From positions 1 through 64,000 of the forward strand of contig DATMNI010000218.1 of NCBI GenBank assembly GCA_035570275.1: a stretch of DNA of 64,000 nt, in the 5' to 3' direction. The DNA is from DATMNI01 sp035570275. GTDB lineage: Bacteria; Acidobacteriota; Terriglobia; Bryobacterales; Bryobacteraceae. Shown piece by piece: positions 9,089-16,747 of the stretch. A program made the translations under genes and the position numbers. Positions within the stretch are counted from its first letter, which is position 1; every line of letters begins with the position of its first letter. The notes beneath the pieces are model-generated. The model had not been told where the DNA came from, searched no databases, and saw only the letters and a program-made list of their open reading frames with translations.

Positions 9089-9835
9089 AGTCACGGCGTT
9101 TCGTAGCGTCGCAGTGCCGCAGGTCTGAAGCTTCCCGGAGGCGGCGTTTTCTCCTGTTCTGCCATTCACCCGTGAAGTCGCAGAATCGATCCGACCGGCA
9201 TTGAGGATGAGCGGGCGCGCGCGATTTATTGGCCCGTTGCTGAATTTGGTGGAAGATCTGCGGGGTGAGTTGAAGATCAGGTGACTAAAGCCCGGTGGTT
9301 GAATCCAGGTGGTCGAAGCCCGCGAGGGCGATCGTGGATGCCTTCAAGGCGATTCAAGCGGATGCCCTCAAAGGGGGGCGTTGAGGTTACGAGTGGGTCT
9401 GCCGCCAGACGACAGCTTGTTCCTGGCGGCATGAGGATGTTGGGTAGGTGCAAAGAGGCGACGGCTTGTTCCCATCTGCATTGGGGTGGGGTCTGGCTGG
9501 GTGTGCTGCGCTTCAGGTTATCGGCGTTGTCTCATGGACGCGGCTCAGACGGGTCCTCCGAGGTGCTGCCCCTGCGGGGCAGCGCACTCGAATGCCAGTT
9601 CTCCCTGAAGGGCAGTTTCGGCAGCCGCCAGGGCTGCGCGCTTGCATTCGCTTTCGGGCCAGGCCGTTATCACCTTGAGGCGATAGCGGTGGAATGATGC
9701 ATGTGCTGAGAACGCTTGTTTCATATGCTTATTCCTTACGTTTTTGAAGATATTCCAAAACAGCCGTTACAGGAAGCGGGTGAATCCACGAATACAGGCT
9801 GGAAGAATCATGGCATGCCCGCTAGCGGGACCACG

Positions 9836-10006
9836 TCAACCGTCGCGCCGCACGTCATCAGCCTGTGAATCCTCCCGCAACCGCGGAAACCGCGAATGGC
9901 GGAGGTGGTTGTCCGCGTCCACTCGACGAACTCAAACTGCCCTGTCAGCTCCGGCTTCAGCCACCTGCGCGCCTTCATCTTTTCAGCCGTGAGCCCCTGA
10001 ACCCGG
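9836..10006 (-). pseudogene. ligD: Remnant of ATP-dependent DNA ligase D C-terminus, frameshifted
   Basis: Read on the minus strand from about 10006, one frame gives GLTAEKMKARRWLKPEL followed by FEFVEWT. This is the start of the C-terminal OB-fold block of LigD-type ligases. At about 9917-9921 the frame shifts by one base and the homology continues as ADNHLRHSRFPRLRED, then SQADDVRRDG and TGA at 9836-9838, the expected end of the protein. Upstream of GLTAEKM the similarity fades. LigD with Ku carries out bacterial non-homologous end joining; only some 55 codons survive here and no Ku gene is in the window. Nothing here would make protein. Confidence 0.75.
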
Positions 10007-10234
10007 ATTGCATCCGGGCCCCGTACTTCATTGGTCGTCGCCTAGTCTATCGTCATTTCCGTTAGTGCCAACACTATCTTTGGGGTTACTTCAAAGACAT
10101 CTGTAAGTCTATCGAACGCTTGAGGTTTGTTGGTGTACCATAACGGGTCGATTTACGGTCCTGGGCGGTCTATGCAGCGCACTGGAACCTCAAGGACTTG
10201 CCGGCAGGCCGGCGTTACCCCAGAATGAGAACAA

Positions 10235-10552
10235 ATGAAGATCAACTATCCCGACGGAACGACCCTGAAGGCCCTGCTGCTGATGCATGGGAACGATGCT
10301 CTACACGCCGCTGTTCCGGGTGACGATGACGTGCGCACTTTCACCATCGCTAATGGGACCTGGATTTCAGAGGAATGTGAGCCGGTTACCATCGAATTCG
10401 CATGGCAACGCCGGGAAAAGGCCCAAGTCCCCAACGAGACCGAATGTGTTTGCCCGACGGATCTGGCCTCTCGCCTCATATCGGCGCTTCACGCCGGCAC
10501 CAAAGGGGACCGCTTGATCGAGAAACATGTTGTATGTGTTTTCTCCTGCTAG
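10235..10552 (+). CDS. Small hypothetical protein
   Basis: A 105-residue reading frame starting at ATG 10235 in otherwise empty DNA. The sequence begins MKINYPDGTTLKALLLMHG and contains an acidic patch (PGDDDVRTF), WISEECEPVTIEFAWQRR and a Cys-containing segment CVCPTDLASRL. Composition is ordinary for a cytoplasmic protein and no signal peptide is present. I do not recognise a named family. The upstream GAGAACAA is a weak ribosome site. Probably real because the composition is balanced and the third-base pattern differs from its shadows, but expression is unproven. Confidence 0.55.
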   Translation: MKINYPDGTTLKALLLMHGNDALHAAVPGDDDVRTFTIANGTWISEECEPVTIEFAWQRREKAQVPNETECVCPTDLASRLISALHAGTKGDRLIEKHVVCVFSC

Positions 10553-10610
10553 CGGGAGTTGGCTGAGTGCTTGAGCGTTTTCGGGATGGTGGGCTAGAGC
10601 TAGAACCCCT

Positions 10611-10764
10611 TTGTGAGGCAGATTGTTAATCTGCGGCGGATTGTTAATCCACCCGGGCGATGCGGCAGCGAGCGAGTCCGCGTTTTGCCACCATGCCCAC
10701 GTGCGTGTGCAATCGCGGCAGGCGGATTGCCAATCCGCCGCAGGTTAACAACCTGCCCCACAAA
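10611..10764. repeat. REP-like palindromic element, two inverted copies (locus A)
   Basis: The right copy (10720-10764) reads GGCGGATTgccAATCCGCC, then CAGGTTaacAACCTG, then CCCCACA. The left copy (10611-10652) is the same element inverted, with arms CAGATT/AATCTG and GGATT/AATCC. The two copies are separated by about 67 bp. Related elements occur at 12324, 29526-29640 and 56231. The change of both arms from GGTT/AACC to GATT/AATC keeps pairing, which argues for a selected stem. Confidence 0.8.
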
Positions 10765-10853
10765 CCCGAGTTTACCGACAGCGATAAGGCGGCAACCCAG
10801 ACACCAGTGAGGAGCATCCGGCCACCGGCCACCAGCATCCGGCATCCATTTCC

Positions 10854-11090
10854 CTACTCCACCGGGACGTGAGTGCCTTTGCCCTGCGGCTCCCGGCTCA
10901 GGTCCGCGATCCGGTCGTCAAGCAGGCTGCGCAGACCCTTCAGAAACTCCACTCGGGAATTGCGGAAGTGATCGCGGGATACCTGGGACCAGCACTTCTC
11001 CAGCAGCGGAATCGCCGTCTGGCAAACAAAGCAGCCCGGGGCGTGCGTGTGCGTATGCGTTTGCGTATTCTCGGCTTCCATTTCAGGCAT
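10854..11090 (-). CDS. Small His/Cys-containing protein overlapping the ArsA gene
   Basis: A 78-residue protein on the minus strand whose start (11090) overlaps the end of the ArsA-like gene by eight bases, so it is translationally coupled to it. The N-terminus carries an alternating HTHTHTHAP run at about residues 11-19, followed by CFVCQ (a CxxC pair). The remainder is helical (LLEKCWSQVSRDHFRNSRVEFLKGL). The His run with CxxC suggests metal binding, but no family name can be given. The coupling suggests that it works with the ATPase, perhaps as a metal- or client-handling accessory; this is inference. Confidence 0.7.
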   Translation of the reverse strand: MPEMEAENTQTHTHTHAPGCFVCQTAIPLLEKCWSQVSRDHFRNSRVEFLKGLRSLLDDRIADLSREPQGKGTHVPVE

Positions 11091-12279
11091 TTGAAGACTC
11101 CTTCATTTCAACGGTCAAAATCCTGTTCTCCAGCCTGGCGCGGCCCGGCGACAAGCCGGCCATGGACGTGGGCAGCCCGATATGCCGCCGCAGCGTTCCA
11201 ATCTCCACCACCAGTTCGTCGCCCTTCTTGAACAACCCGACTTCGCCCTTCACGGCGAACGGCAACTGTAGCCTGACCTCGTAGTGGCCGTCGGATTTCA
11301 CGAACGTGAACGGCGCTTCGGTGCGGCTGATAGCCGCCGGATCTTCGCCGCCGCCGTAGAGCGCCCGCGCCAGATCCTCCAGCCGTTCGCGCCCCAACAC
11401 CTCATGCGTGAACAAGGGAACGCGCTTCACCGCCACCGGCGCGAAATAGGCTTCGATTTCCTCCAGGATCCTGGCCTGCGACGACCGCCATTCCCGAAAG
11501 AACGCGTCGGTCACCTCGGCCGGCAGCACGCGGTTCACGATGACGCCATCCACCGTCAGGCCGTGAAGCGTAAAATACACGAAGGCCCGCTGGGTTTCCC
11601 GCAGCACCATGCGTTCCGGATTGGTGACCAGCCGGACGCTGGTCGTCTTCGGATCTTCCATCAGCTCGCCGATGCCGTCCAGCCGGTCGAACAGTTTCTG
11701 GATGTTGCCGAAGTAAGTGTCGGGCGGCAGTTCCACCGGCGAGACGCGGTTGGCCAGGGGCCGCACCGCCTTGAGGATTCCGCGCTGGAACGGAAAGATG
11801 TGTTTCATGTACCACTCCAGCGTGTTCGGCATGCTCACAAAACGCATCGACTCGGCCGTTGGGGCGCAGTCGAGCACAATCACGTCGTACCGGTTCTCGC
11901 GGCGGAACTGGTTGACGTACATCATGGCGCTGAGCTCTTCCATGCCCGGCAGAATAGCCAGTTCCTCGGCCTCCACGTCGCTTATGCCGGTGGTCTTCAG
12001 CACCGAGATCACGTAAGAGGAGATTTCCCTCCAGTGCCGCTTGATCTCCTTCTGGATATTGACCTCGTGGATGGCCAGATGTTCGTTGATCGTGTACGGG
12101 TCGCCCGTCTTGCTGTGGAAAAGATTGGTTTCCAGATCGAACGCGTCGGCCAGGCTGTGGGCCGGGTCCACGCTCATCACCAGAGTGCGGTAGCCCAGAC
12201 GCGACAACTCCAGCCCTGTGGCAGCCGCCAGGCTCGTTTTTCCGACGCCTCCTTTGCCGCTGAAAAGCAGGATGCGCAT
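11083..12279 (-). CDS. ArsA/GET3-family ATPase with C-terminal Hsp20-like domain
   Basis: A 398-residue P-loop ATPase of the ArsA/Get3 family. The deviant Walker A GKGGVGKT is at residues 8-15, the switch I VMSVDPAHSLADAF and the switch II VIVLDCAPTAESMRFVSMP follow, and the adenine-side block LVTNPERMVLRETQRA is present. From about residue 318 the chain changes to a beta-rich ArsA_HSP20 domain (FVKSDGHYEVRLQLPF to LENRILTVEM). There is no tandem second ATPase half, so it should dimerise like Get3. The family handles arsenite or tail-anchored membrane proteins; no ars genes are adjacent, so a targeting or chaperone role is the likelier guess. Confidence 0.9.
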   Translation of the reverse strand: MRILLFSGKGGVGKTSLAAATGLELSRLGYRTLVMSVDPAHSLADAFDLETNLFHSKTGDPYTINEHLAIHEVNIQKEIKRHWREISSYVISVLKTTGISDVEAEELAILPGMEELSAMMYVNQFRRENRYDVIVLDCAPTAESMRFVSMPNTLEWYMKHIFPFQRGILKAVRPLANRVSPVELPPDTYFGNIQKLFDRLDGIGELMEDPKTTSVRLVTNPERMVLRETQRAFVYFTLHGLTVDGVIVNRVLPAEVTDAFFREWRSSQARILEEIEAYFAPVAVKRVPLFTHEVLGRERLEDLARALYGGGEDPAAISRTEAPFTFVKSDGHYEVRLQLPFAVKGEVGLFKKGDELVVEIGTLRRHIGLPTSMAGLSPGRARLENRILTVEMKESSNA

Positions 12280-12323
12280 GACTTCATCTTAGCGCGAGCC
12301 CGCCTCGCCGGGCATGGCGCGAA

Positions 12324-12368
12324 AGGCGGATTGCCAATCCGCCGCAGGTTAAACAACCTGCCCCACAG
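12324..12368. repeat. REP-like palindromic element (locus B)
   Basis: A single full copy of the GGCGGATTgccAATCCGCC / CAGGTT-aaac-AACCTG / CCCCACA element, in the 95-bp gap between the ArsA-like and thioesterase genes on the minus strand. It has one extra A in the second loop compared with locus A. Its position may separate the two transcripts. Confidence 0.8.
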
Positions 12369-12374
12369 ACCCTT

Positions 12375-12794
12375 TCACGCCAGCCCGAACATGGCGCGGT
12401 ATTTCTCCGGCAGATGCGTGGGCCGCATCTCCCGCGTCACGAACACATGCCGCGTGTACCCCGTGGCCAGCTGCCGGCCGGTCTCGGCGGCGCGAATCTC
12501 ATAGGCGAACGTCACCATGCGCGTCGCAGCCCGCTCAATCCAGGTCTTCACCACCACTTCGTCGTCGAATCGGGCCGGCGACCGGTACCGGCAGTTGGCT
12601 TCGGCTACCGCCAGATAAATGCCGTCCTGGCTCTCCATGTCGCGGTAGTTGAAACCGCGGGCCTTGCACAATTCCACCCGGCCCACTTCCATCCACACCA
12701 GGTAATTCGCGTAGTAGACCACGCCCATCTGGTCGGTCTCCGCATAGCGCACTCGCAGGCGCGTTTCGGTGGCAATGGTCATGGGAATTGGCAT
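12375..12794 (-). CDS. Acyl-CoA thioesterase, YbgC/FadM type (4HBT fold)
   Basis: A hot-dog-fold thioesterase of about 139 residues. The YbgC/FadM signature is plain: RVRYAETDQMGVVYYANYLVWMEVGR, with the Asp of TDQMG as catalytic residue and the tyrosine/asparagine of YYANYL close by. The frame is open to 12827, but the upstream residues MPRALALPRVT are not family-like, so I place the start at 12794, with 12782 (MTIATETRLR) equally possible. It hydrolyses short- to medium-chain acyl-CoA esters in the cytoplasm. It reads toward the ArsA gene with a REP-like repeat between. Confidence 0.9.
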   Translation of the reverse strand: MPIPMTIATETRLRVRYAETDQMGVVYYANYLVWMEVGRVELCKARGFNYRDMESQDGIYLAVAEANCRYRSPARFDDEVVVKTWIERAATRMVTFAYEIRAAETGRQLATGYTRHVFVTREMRPTHLPEKYRAMFGLA

Positions 12795-12897
12795 TGTAAC
12801 TCGCGGCAACGCAAGCGCCCGCGGCACCGTCTGATAGACTGGAAGCTGCCAGCTAGACTGAAAGCTACCAGGCCAGAGGGAAAGCTACCAGCCCACA

Positions 12898-13653
12898 ATG
12901 CGCGCGCGTGTACTGTTTTTCGGGATGCTCAAGGAATTGGTGGGGCGGACAGCCGAAGAGGCCGAATTCCCCGAAGGCGCGGACCTGCGTTCGGTTTTTG
13001 AGATTTATGCGCGCCGCTATCCGCCCCTTCGGGAACTGGCTCGGAGTATCGTAGTGGCGCGGAATCAAGAGTTCGCGGAGCTTTCCACGGCGCTGGCGGA
13101 CGGCGACGAGGTGGCTTTTCTGCCGCCCGTCAGCGGCGGCGCCAGACCTAACCCTCGGGCCAACCCTCTGGAAATCCTCCAAGACGGCCACTACTTCGCG
13201 CTTACGCGCAATACCATCGACCCGGCCGCGATCATCCGCCGCATCCAGACCGGAGCCGAGGGCGCGGTGGTCACCTTTGAGGGCACGGTTCGCAACAACA
13301 CCCGGGGCAGGCGAACGCTTTGCCTGGATTACGAAGGGTACGAATCCATGGCGCTCAAGGTGATCGCCCAAATCGGCCGCGAGTTGGCCGCCGCCCATGC
13401 CATCGGCCGGGTGGCCATGGTGCATCGACTGGGACGCATATTGATCGGCGAGACCAGCGTAGCGGTGATCGTTACTGCCCCCCACCGCCAGCCGGCATTT
13501 GAAGCCGCGCTGGAGGGCATCGACCGTTTGAAGAAGCTGGCGCCCATCTGGAAGAAGGAGCATTTCGCGGATGGCGAAGTCTGGGTGGAAGGGGAGTGGG
13601 ACCGCAATGTTCCCGTGGTTCTTGCACAAGGCTCCGATGAAGCCGCGCAGTAA
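12898..13653 (+). CDS. moaX: MoaD-MoaE fusion, molybdopterin synthase (MoaX-like)
   Basis: A 251-residue fusion of the two subunits of molybdopterin synthase, which converts cyclic pyranopterin monophosphate to molybdopterin. Residues 1-81 are MoaD (ubiquitin fold, RARVLFFGMLKELVGR to DGDEVAFLPPVSGG) and keep the terminal Gly-Gly at 80-81 that must carry the thiocarboxylate. After a Pro/Asn linker, MoaE spans about 95-240, with MVHRLGRILIGE, HRQPAFEAALEGIDRLK and the lysine-containing PIWKKE block. No other moa gene is in the window. The next gene starts inside its last codons (17-bp overlap). Start ATG 12898 is the only reasonable one. Confidence 0.92.
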   Translation: MRARVLFFGMLKELVGRTAEEAEFPEGADLRSVFEIYARRYPPLRELARSIVVARNQEFAELSTALADGDEVAFLPPVSGGARPNPRANPLEILQDGHYFALTRNTIDPAAIIRRIQTGAEGAVVTFEGTVRNNTRGRRTLCLDYEGYESMALKVIAQIGRELAAAHAIGRVAMVHRLGRILIGETSVAVIVTAPHRQPAFEAALEGIDRLKKLAPIWKKEHFADGEVWVEGEWDRNVPVVLAQGSDEAAQ

Positions 13654-14626
13654 GCGCTGGTTGGCGGCGGCGGTCTGCACCGTTGCAGTCTGCGCCGCCG
13701 CGCTGCTGGCACAGCCGACCACCACCATCCGGGTCAACGTCGACCTGGTCCACGCCATCGCCACGGTTAAGAACCAGTCGGGACAGCTCGTAGCCTCGCT
13801 CCAGAAGGAGGATTTCGAGGTCTACGACAACGGCTCGCACCAGGAAATCGCCGTCTTCGAGCGGACCACCGCCCAGCCGCTCTCGGTGGCCTTGCTGGTG
13901 GATATCAGCGGCTCCACCGCCAAGGAACTGAAGTACGAAGGCGAATCGGCATCGCGCTTTCTGCGAGCGTTGTTGACCGAGGGCAATCCGGACGACGTGG
14001 TTTCGCTCTACACGTTTAACTATGAGGTGAGGCAGGTCAAAAACTTCACTCATAACTACAAGTCGCTGGAGGACCGGCTCAAACTGCTGCACGGGGAGGC
14101 CGGCACCGCGCTTTACGACGCCATCTACCTGGCCGCGCGCGACCTGGAGCCCCGCGACGGCCGCAAGGTCATCGTAGTGGTTACCGATGGCGGCGACACC
14201 TTCAGCAAAGCCAGTCTTCATGAGGCGCTGGACCAGGCCCAGCTTGCCAATGCCGTGATTTACCCCATCGTGGTTTTGCCGATTACCAATGACGCCGGCC
14301 GCAACGTCGGCGGCGAAAACGCCCTGAAATACATCGCCGATGGCACTGGCGGGCGCTCCCAATACCCGGCCCTGGGCGCGGAGTTGGACCGGGCATTCAC
14401 CGACATCGTCAGCGAATTGCGAACGCAGTACCTGCTTGGCTTTTATCCCCAAAACGTGCCGCTCACCAAGTCCCGCTTTCACAAGCTGGAGATCCGGGTG
14501 AAGCGGCCGGAATTGCGGGTCTCGGCGCGGAACGGCTATTATGGTGATTCCGAGGGTAGTTCGGGTGCGGCGGGCGCCCGCACTTCTGTCACACCCGAAC
14601 GAAAATCCAAGCCGCATGAGAGGTGA
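13637..14626 (+). CDS. Secreted VWFA-domain protein (acidobacterial VWFA-related)
   Basis: A 329-residue exported protein; ATG 13637 gives a signal peptide (MKPRSKRWLAAAVCTVAV to LLA) and overlaps the moaX end. Residues about 30-75 form the TIRVNVDLVHAIATVKN / LQKEDFEVYDNG beta domain seen in acidobacterial VWFA-related proteins. The VWA domain follows, with MIDAS residues DISGS (DxSxS), the threonine of GTALYDA and VVTDGGDT. The end FYPQNVPLTKSRFHKLEIRVK is family-typical. It should bind a ligand or partner protein through a metal ion outside the cytoplasm. The last four bases (GTGA) overlap the Hfq-like gene. Confidence 0.88.
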   Translation: MKPRSKRWLAAAVCTVAVCAAALLAQPTTTIRVNVDLVHAIATVKNQSGQLVASLQKEDFEVYDNGSHQEIAVFERTTAQPLSVALLVDISGSTAKELKYEGESASRFLRALLTEGNPDDVVSLYTFNYEVRQVKNFTHNYKSLEDRLKLLHGEAGTALYDAIYLAARDLEPRDGRKVIVVVTDGGDTFSKASLHEALDQAQLANAVIYPIVVLPITNDAGRNVGGENALKYIADGTGGRSQYPALGAELDRAFTDIVSELRTQYLLGFYPQNVPLTKSRFHKLEIRVKRPELRVSARNGYYGDSEGSSGAAGARTSVTPERKSKPHER

Positions 14627-14868
14627 TTACGCCACCACCATTTGCCCCGAAGACCGGGCGCGCGCCGGAACAGACGTTTGAGGAGACCAAGTACCTTAAG
14701 CACCTGATTGAAAAATCCACGCTGGTGCGCGTGAAACTGGAGGATGGCGAGGAAGTGGTCGGCGTCATCGAATACTACGACCAGTCGTTCATTCGGATCA
14801 CCCGCAAGGGCGAACCGAACCTTTTCATCTTCAAGCACGATATCAAGTATCTCCAAGAAGAGAGTTAG
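14623..14868 (+). CDS. hfq: Hfq-like (LSm) RNA chaperone, acidobacterial form
   Basis: An 81-residue LSm-fold protein starting at GTG 14623, overlapping the VWFA stop as GTGA. The core TLVRVKLEDGEEVVGVIEYY matches Sm1 and FIFKHDIKYLQ takes the place of the usual Sm2 block (YKHAIS in E. coli Hfq). A helix TFEETKYLKHLIEK precedes it, as in Hfq. Canonical glutamine Q8 and the exact YKHA motif are not present, so RNA preference may differ; I call it Hfq-like rather than a proven Hfq. It sits between a secreted VWFA protein and an inositol monophosphatase, not in the usual miaA-hfq context. Confidence 0.75.
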   Translation: MITPPPFAPKTGRAPEQTFEETKYLKHLIEKSTLVRVKLEDGEEVVGVIEYYDQSFIRITRKGEPNLFIFKHDIKYLQEES

Positions 14869-14895
14869 CGCCCACCGCGGAGCCCTTCGCCATTC

Positions 14896-15705
14896 ATGCC
14901 ATACCTGGAAACGGCCGTGGAAATCGCGCGCGAGGCCGGCACGCTGCTGGCCACCTACTTTGAGCGCCGCGTAGCCTTTGAGCTCAAGGGCGAGTTTGAC
15001 CTGGTGACCGAAGCCGACCGCGCCTCCGAGAAGCTGGTGGTGGAACGGTTGCGCTCGCATTACCCTTCACACGGCATCGTGGCCGAGGAGGGCGGCGGCC
15101 ATGAAAGCGTCTCCGACTACCGCTGGTTCGTGGACCCCCTGGACGGAACCACCAACTTCGCGCACAGCTTCCCGATCTTCAACGTCACCCTCGGCCTGGA
15201 GCAGGCCGGCGAGATGGTGGCCGGCGTCATTTACGACCCCATCCGCCAGGAAATGTTCACCGCCGAACGCGGCGCGGGCGCTTATCTGAACCATCGCCGC
15301 ATCCGCGTTTCGGCCGTGAAACGTCTGGAGGACAGCCTGGCTTCCACCGGCTTTCCGAGCCGCAAGCGCCACGAGAACGTGAACATCCACTTCTATCACC
15401 AGATGGCATTGGCTTCGCACGGCGTGCGCCGCACCGGTTCGGCGGCCATCGATCTGGCCTGGGTGGCCTCGGGCCGCCTGGATGCCTTCTGGGAATTCGG
15501 CCTGAAGCCGTGGGACATGGCTGCCGGCACACTGCTGGTGCGCGAAGCCGGCGGCGCGGTTTCCGACATGCGCGGCGCCCCGCACTCGGTCACGGCGTCG
15601 GAACATCTGCTGGCCGATAACGGCGCCCTGCACGGCCAGGTACTCGATCTCTTCGGCGAAGTCTTCCGCGGCCATTTCCGGGTGGCGATCCCGCCGATCC
15701 AATAA
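14896..15705 (+). CDS. suhB: Inositol monophosphatase family protein (SuhB-like)
   Basis: A 269-residue Mg2+-dependent, Li+-sensitive phosphatase. Metal ligands are visible in order: the glutamate of GIVAEEGGG, DPLDGTTNFAH (Asp81 and Asp84), then GSAAIDLAWVASGRLDAFWE and the final WDMAAG aspartate. Length and motif spacing match SuhB/IMPase, which hydrolyses inositol-1-phosphate or related sugar phosphates and in some bacteria assists ribosome assembly. It follows the Hfq-like gene by 27 bp and is probably in the moaX-VWFA-hfq transcript. A decayed gene lies directly downstream. Confidence 0.93.
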   Translation: MPYLETAVEIAREAGTLLATYFERRVAFELKGEFDLVTEADRASEKLVVERLRSHYPSHGIVAEEGGGHESVSDYRWFVDPLDGTTNFAHSFPIFNVTLGLEQAGEMVAGVIYDPIRQEMFTAERGAGAYLNHRRIRVSAVKRLEDSLASTGFPSRKRHENVNIHFYHQMALASHGVRRTGSAAIDLAWVASGRLDAFWEFGLKPWDMAAGTLLVREAGGAVSDMRGAPHSVTASEHLLADNGALHGQVLDLFGEVFRGHFRVAIPPIQ

Positions 15706-15724
15706 CACGGGCATTCTTGCCGGT

Positions 15725-16277
15725 GTGGCTTTTGGGGTATTGCTGGCGCGGATTCGCTTCGGCGGCCCGGGCTGGAGCGCCCCCGTCTGCATGTCGCCGG
15801 ACGTCGTCAACGCCGCGACCCTGTCCAGTGACGGCGTGGCTCCCGGGGAATTCGTCAGCCTCACGGGCTTCGGAATCGGACCGGAAAATCCCGTGGTGTA
15901 TCAACCGGTCGATCAACCCGGTCCGCCGGGACAAACTCCGCTGGCTCTGGGCGGCGCCGGTCATCTATGCACAGTCGCGGCAGGTGAACGCCATGGTTCG
16001 GTCCGGAGTCGGCGGGATTACCACAGCGGTCAGCCTGGAATCTAACGGCGCTACGTTTGGTCCGTTCATTGTGGGGGTCGCCTTTGCGGAACCGGAGATC
16101 TTCCGTCTCCATCCCGGCGTCTCCATCCCGGCGTTTCCACCCAAGCGGCGGCCCTCAACCAGGATTCTACCGAGATTGGTTGCGGGGCGTCAGTGGTTGA
16201 AGACCAATGAGGTCGAGGTGAGGAAAGGGGCGTTACCGATCTTGGTAATGTCCGAAGGGAAGAGCAGCGTAAACTGA
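15725..16277 (+). pseudogene. TIGR03437-type domain gene, broken by two frameshifts
   Basis: The first part (frame of 15725) reads VVNAATLSSDGVAPGEFVSL then TGFGIGP, the opening of the acidobacterial TIGR03437 C-terminal domain. At about 15945-15955 homology jumps to another frame: APVIYAQSRQVNAMVRSGVG. A 14-bp tandem duplication (unit GTCTCCATCCCGGC at 16105-16118 and 16119-16132) then throws it back to the first frame, where STQAAALNQDSTEIG continues at 16136. Removing one unit restores EIFRLHPG-VSTQAAALNQD exactly. The intact domain is found on large secreted proteins; no signal peptide or full-length gene remains here. Confidence 0.8.
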
Positions 16278-16489
16278 ATCATGCTGCGCGAAGACCTGTC
16301 TTTGGGGGACCATATGAGAGTGACGGCTAATGATAGACCTTGAAACGGAGCAACCAACTTGCTACTGGACGTTTGAAGTGTAGCGGACTATGAAAGTAAT
16401 AGTGATGTTTGGAATGCTGATAGGTTAGGTCCTCCAGTGGTTACGCCGACAGGAATCTCCCTTGATTATTTCGGTGAAGGGCGATTCTG

Positions 16490-16518
16490 TTGACAGAGCG
16501 AGGCATCGCAATTAGAGT
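16490..16518 (+). promoter_or_regulatory. Likely sigma-70 promoter of the relBE-like operon
   Basis: A perfect -35 TTGACA at 16490-16495 and TAGAGT at 16513-16518 with 17-bp spacing (four of six matches to TATAAT). It lies about 38 bp before the antitoxin start, followed by the AGGGAGA ribosome site at 16541-16547. Confidence 0.55.
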
Positions 16519-16555
16519 GAGAACAGGTTCCAAACGACCCAGGGAGACACGGCCC

Positions 16556-16747
16556 ATGACGGGAATTCAGTTCATCACGGACGCGAAAGGCCGCAGGACG
16601 GCGGCGGTAATTGACCTCAAGAAACACAGGGCGCTGTGGGAGGATATAGAGGACGTGCTGGTTTCCCGGTCGCGGCGGCATGAAAAACGAATCCCGCTTG
16701 AAAGGGTAAAGGCGGACCTGATGGCAAGCGGAAAGCTTCATGGCTAA
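16556..16747 (+). CDS. Antitoxin of a RelE-type toxin-antitoxin pair
   Basis: A 63-residue antitoxin-like protein. ATG 16556 has the AGGGAGA ribosome site; the frame is open upstream to 16490 but without family character. It begins MTGIQFITDAKGRRTAAVID, a small strand-helix DNA-binding part of the RelB/Phd-like antitoxins, then LKKHRALWEDIEDVLVSR, the toxin-neutralising helix. Its 3' end overlaps the toxin start by eight bases, as in normal type II pairs. It should repress its own promoter and neutralise the RelE-like toxin; the toxin next door is frameshifted, so this antitoxin may now be an orphan. Confidence 0.8.
   Translation: MTGIQFITDAKGRRTAAVIDLKKHRALWEDIEDVLVSRSRRHEKRIPLERVKADLMASGKLHG

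Larger units (their letters stand above)
8928..10234 (+). other. 1.3-kb gene-poor stretch with a strong inverted repeat and a ligD remnant
   Basis: No intact gene is convincing here. The 138-codon plus ORF at 9281-9697 lacks domain signs and its composition is arginine/serine/glycine-rich as in shadow frames. What can be supported is an inverted repeat at 9039-9088 and a frameshifted DNA ligase D tail on the minus strand at 9836-10006. The region appears to be decayed accessory DNA. Confidence 0.6.

Noticed and set aside
9281..9697. A 138-codon plus-strand frame in the gene-poor stretch
   Set aside because: No ribosome site, no domain sign, and residue composition typical of non-coding high-GC DNA.
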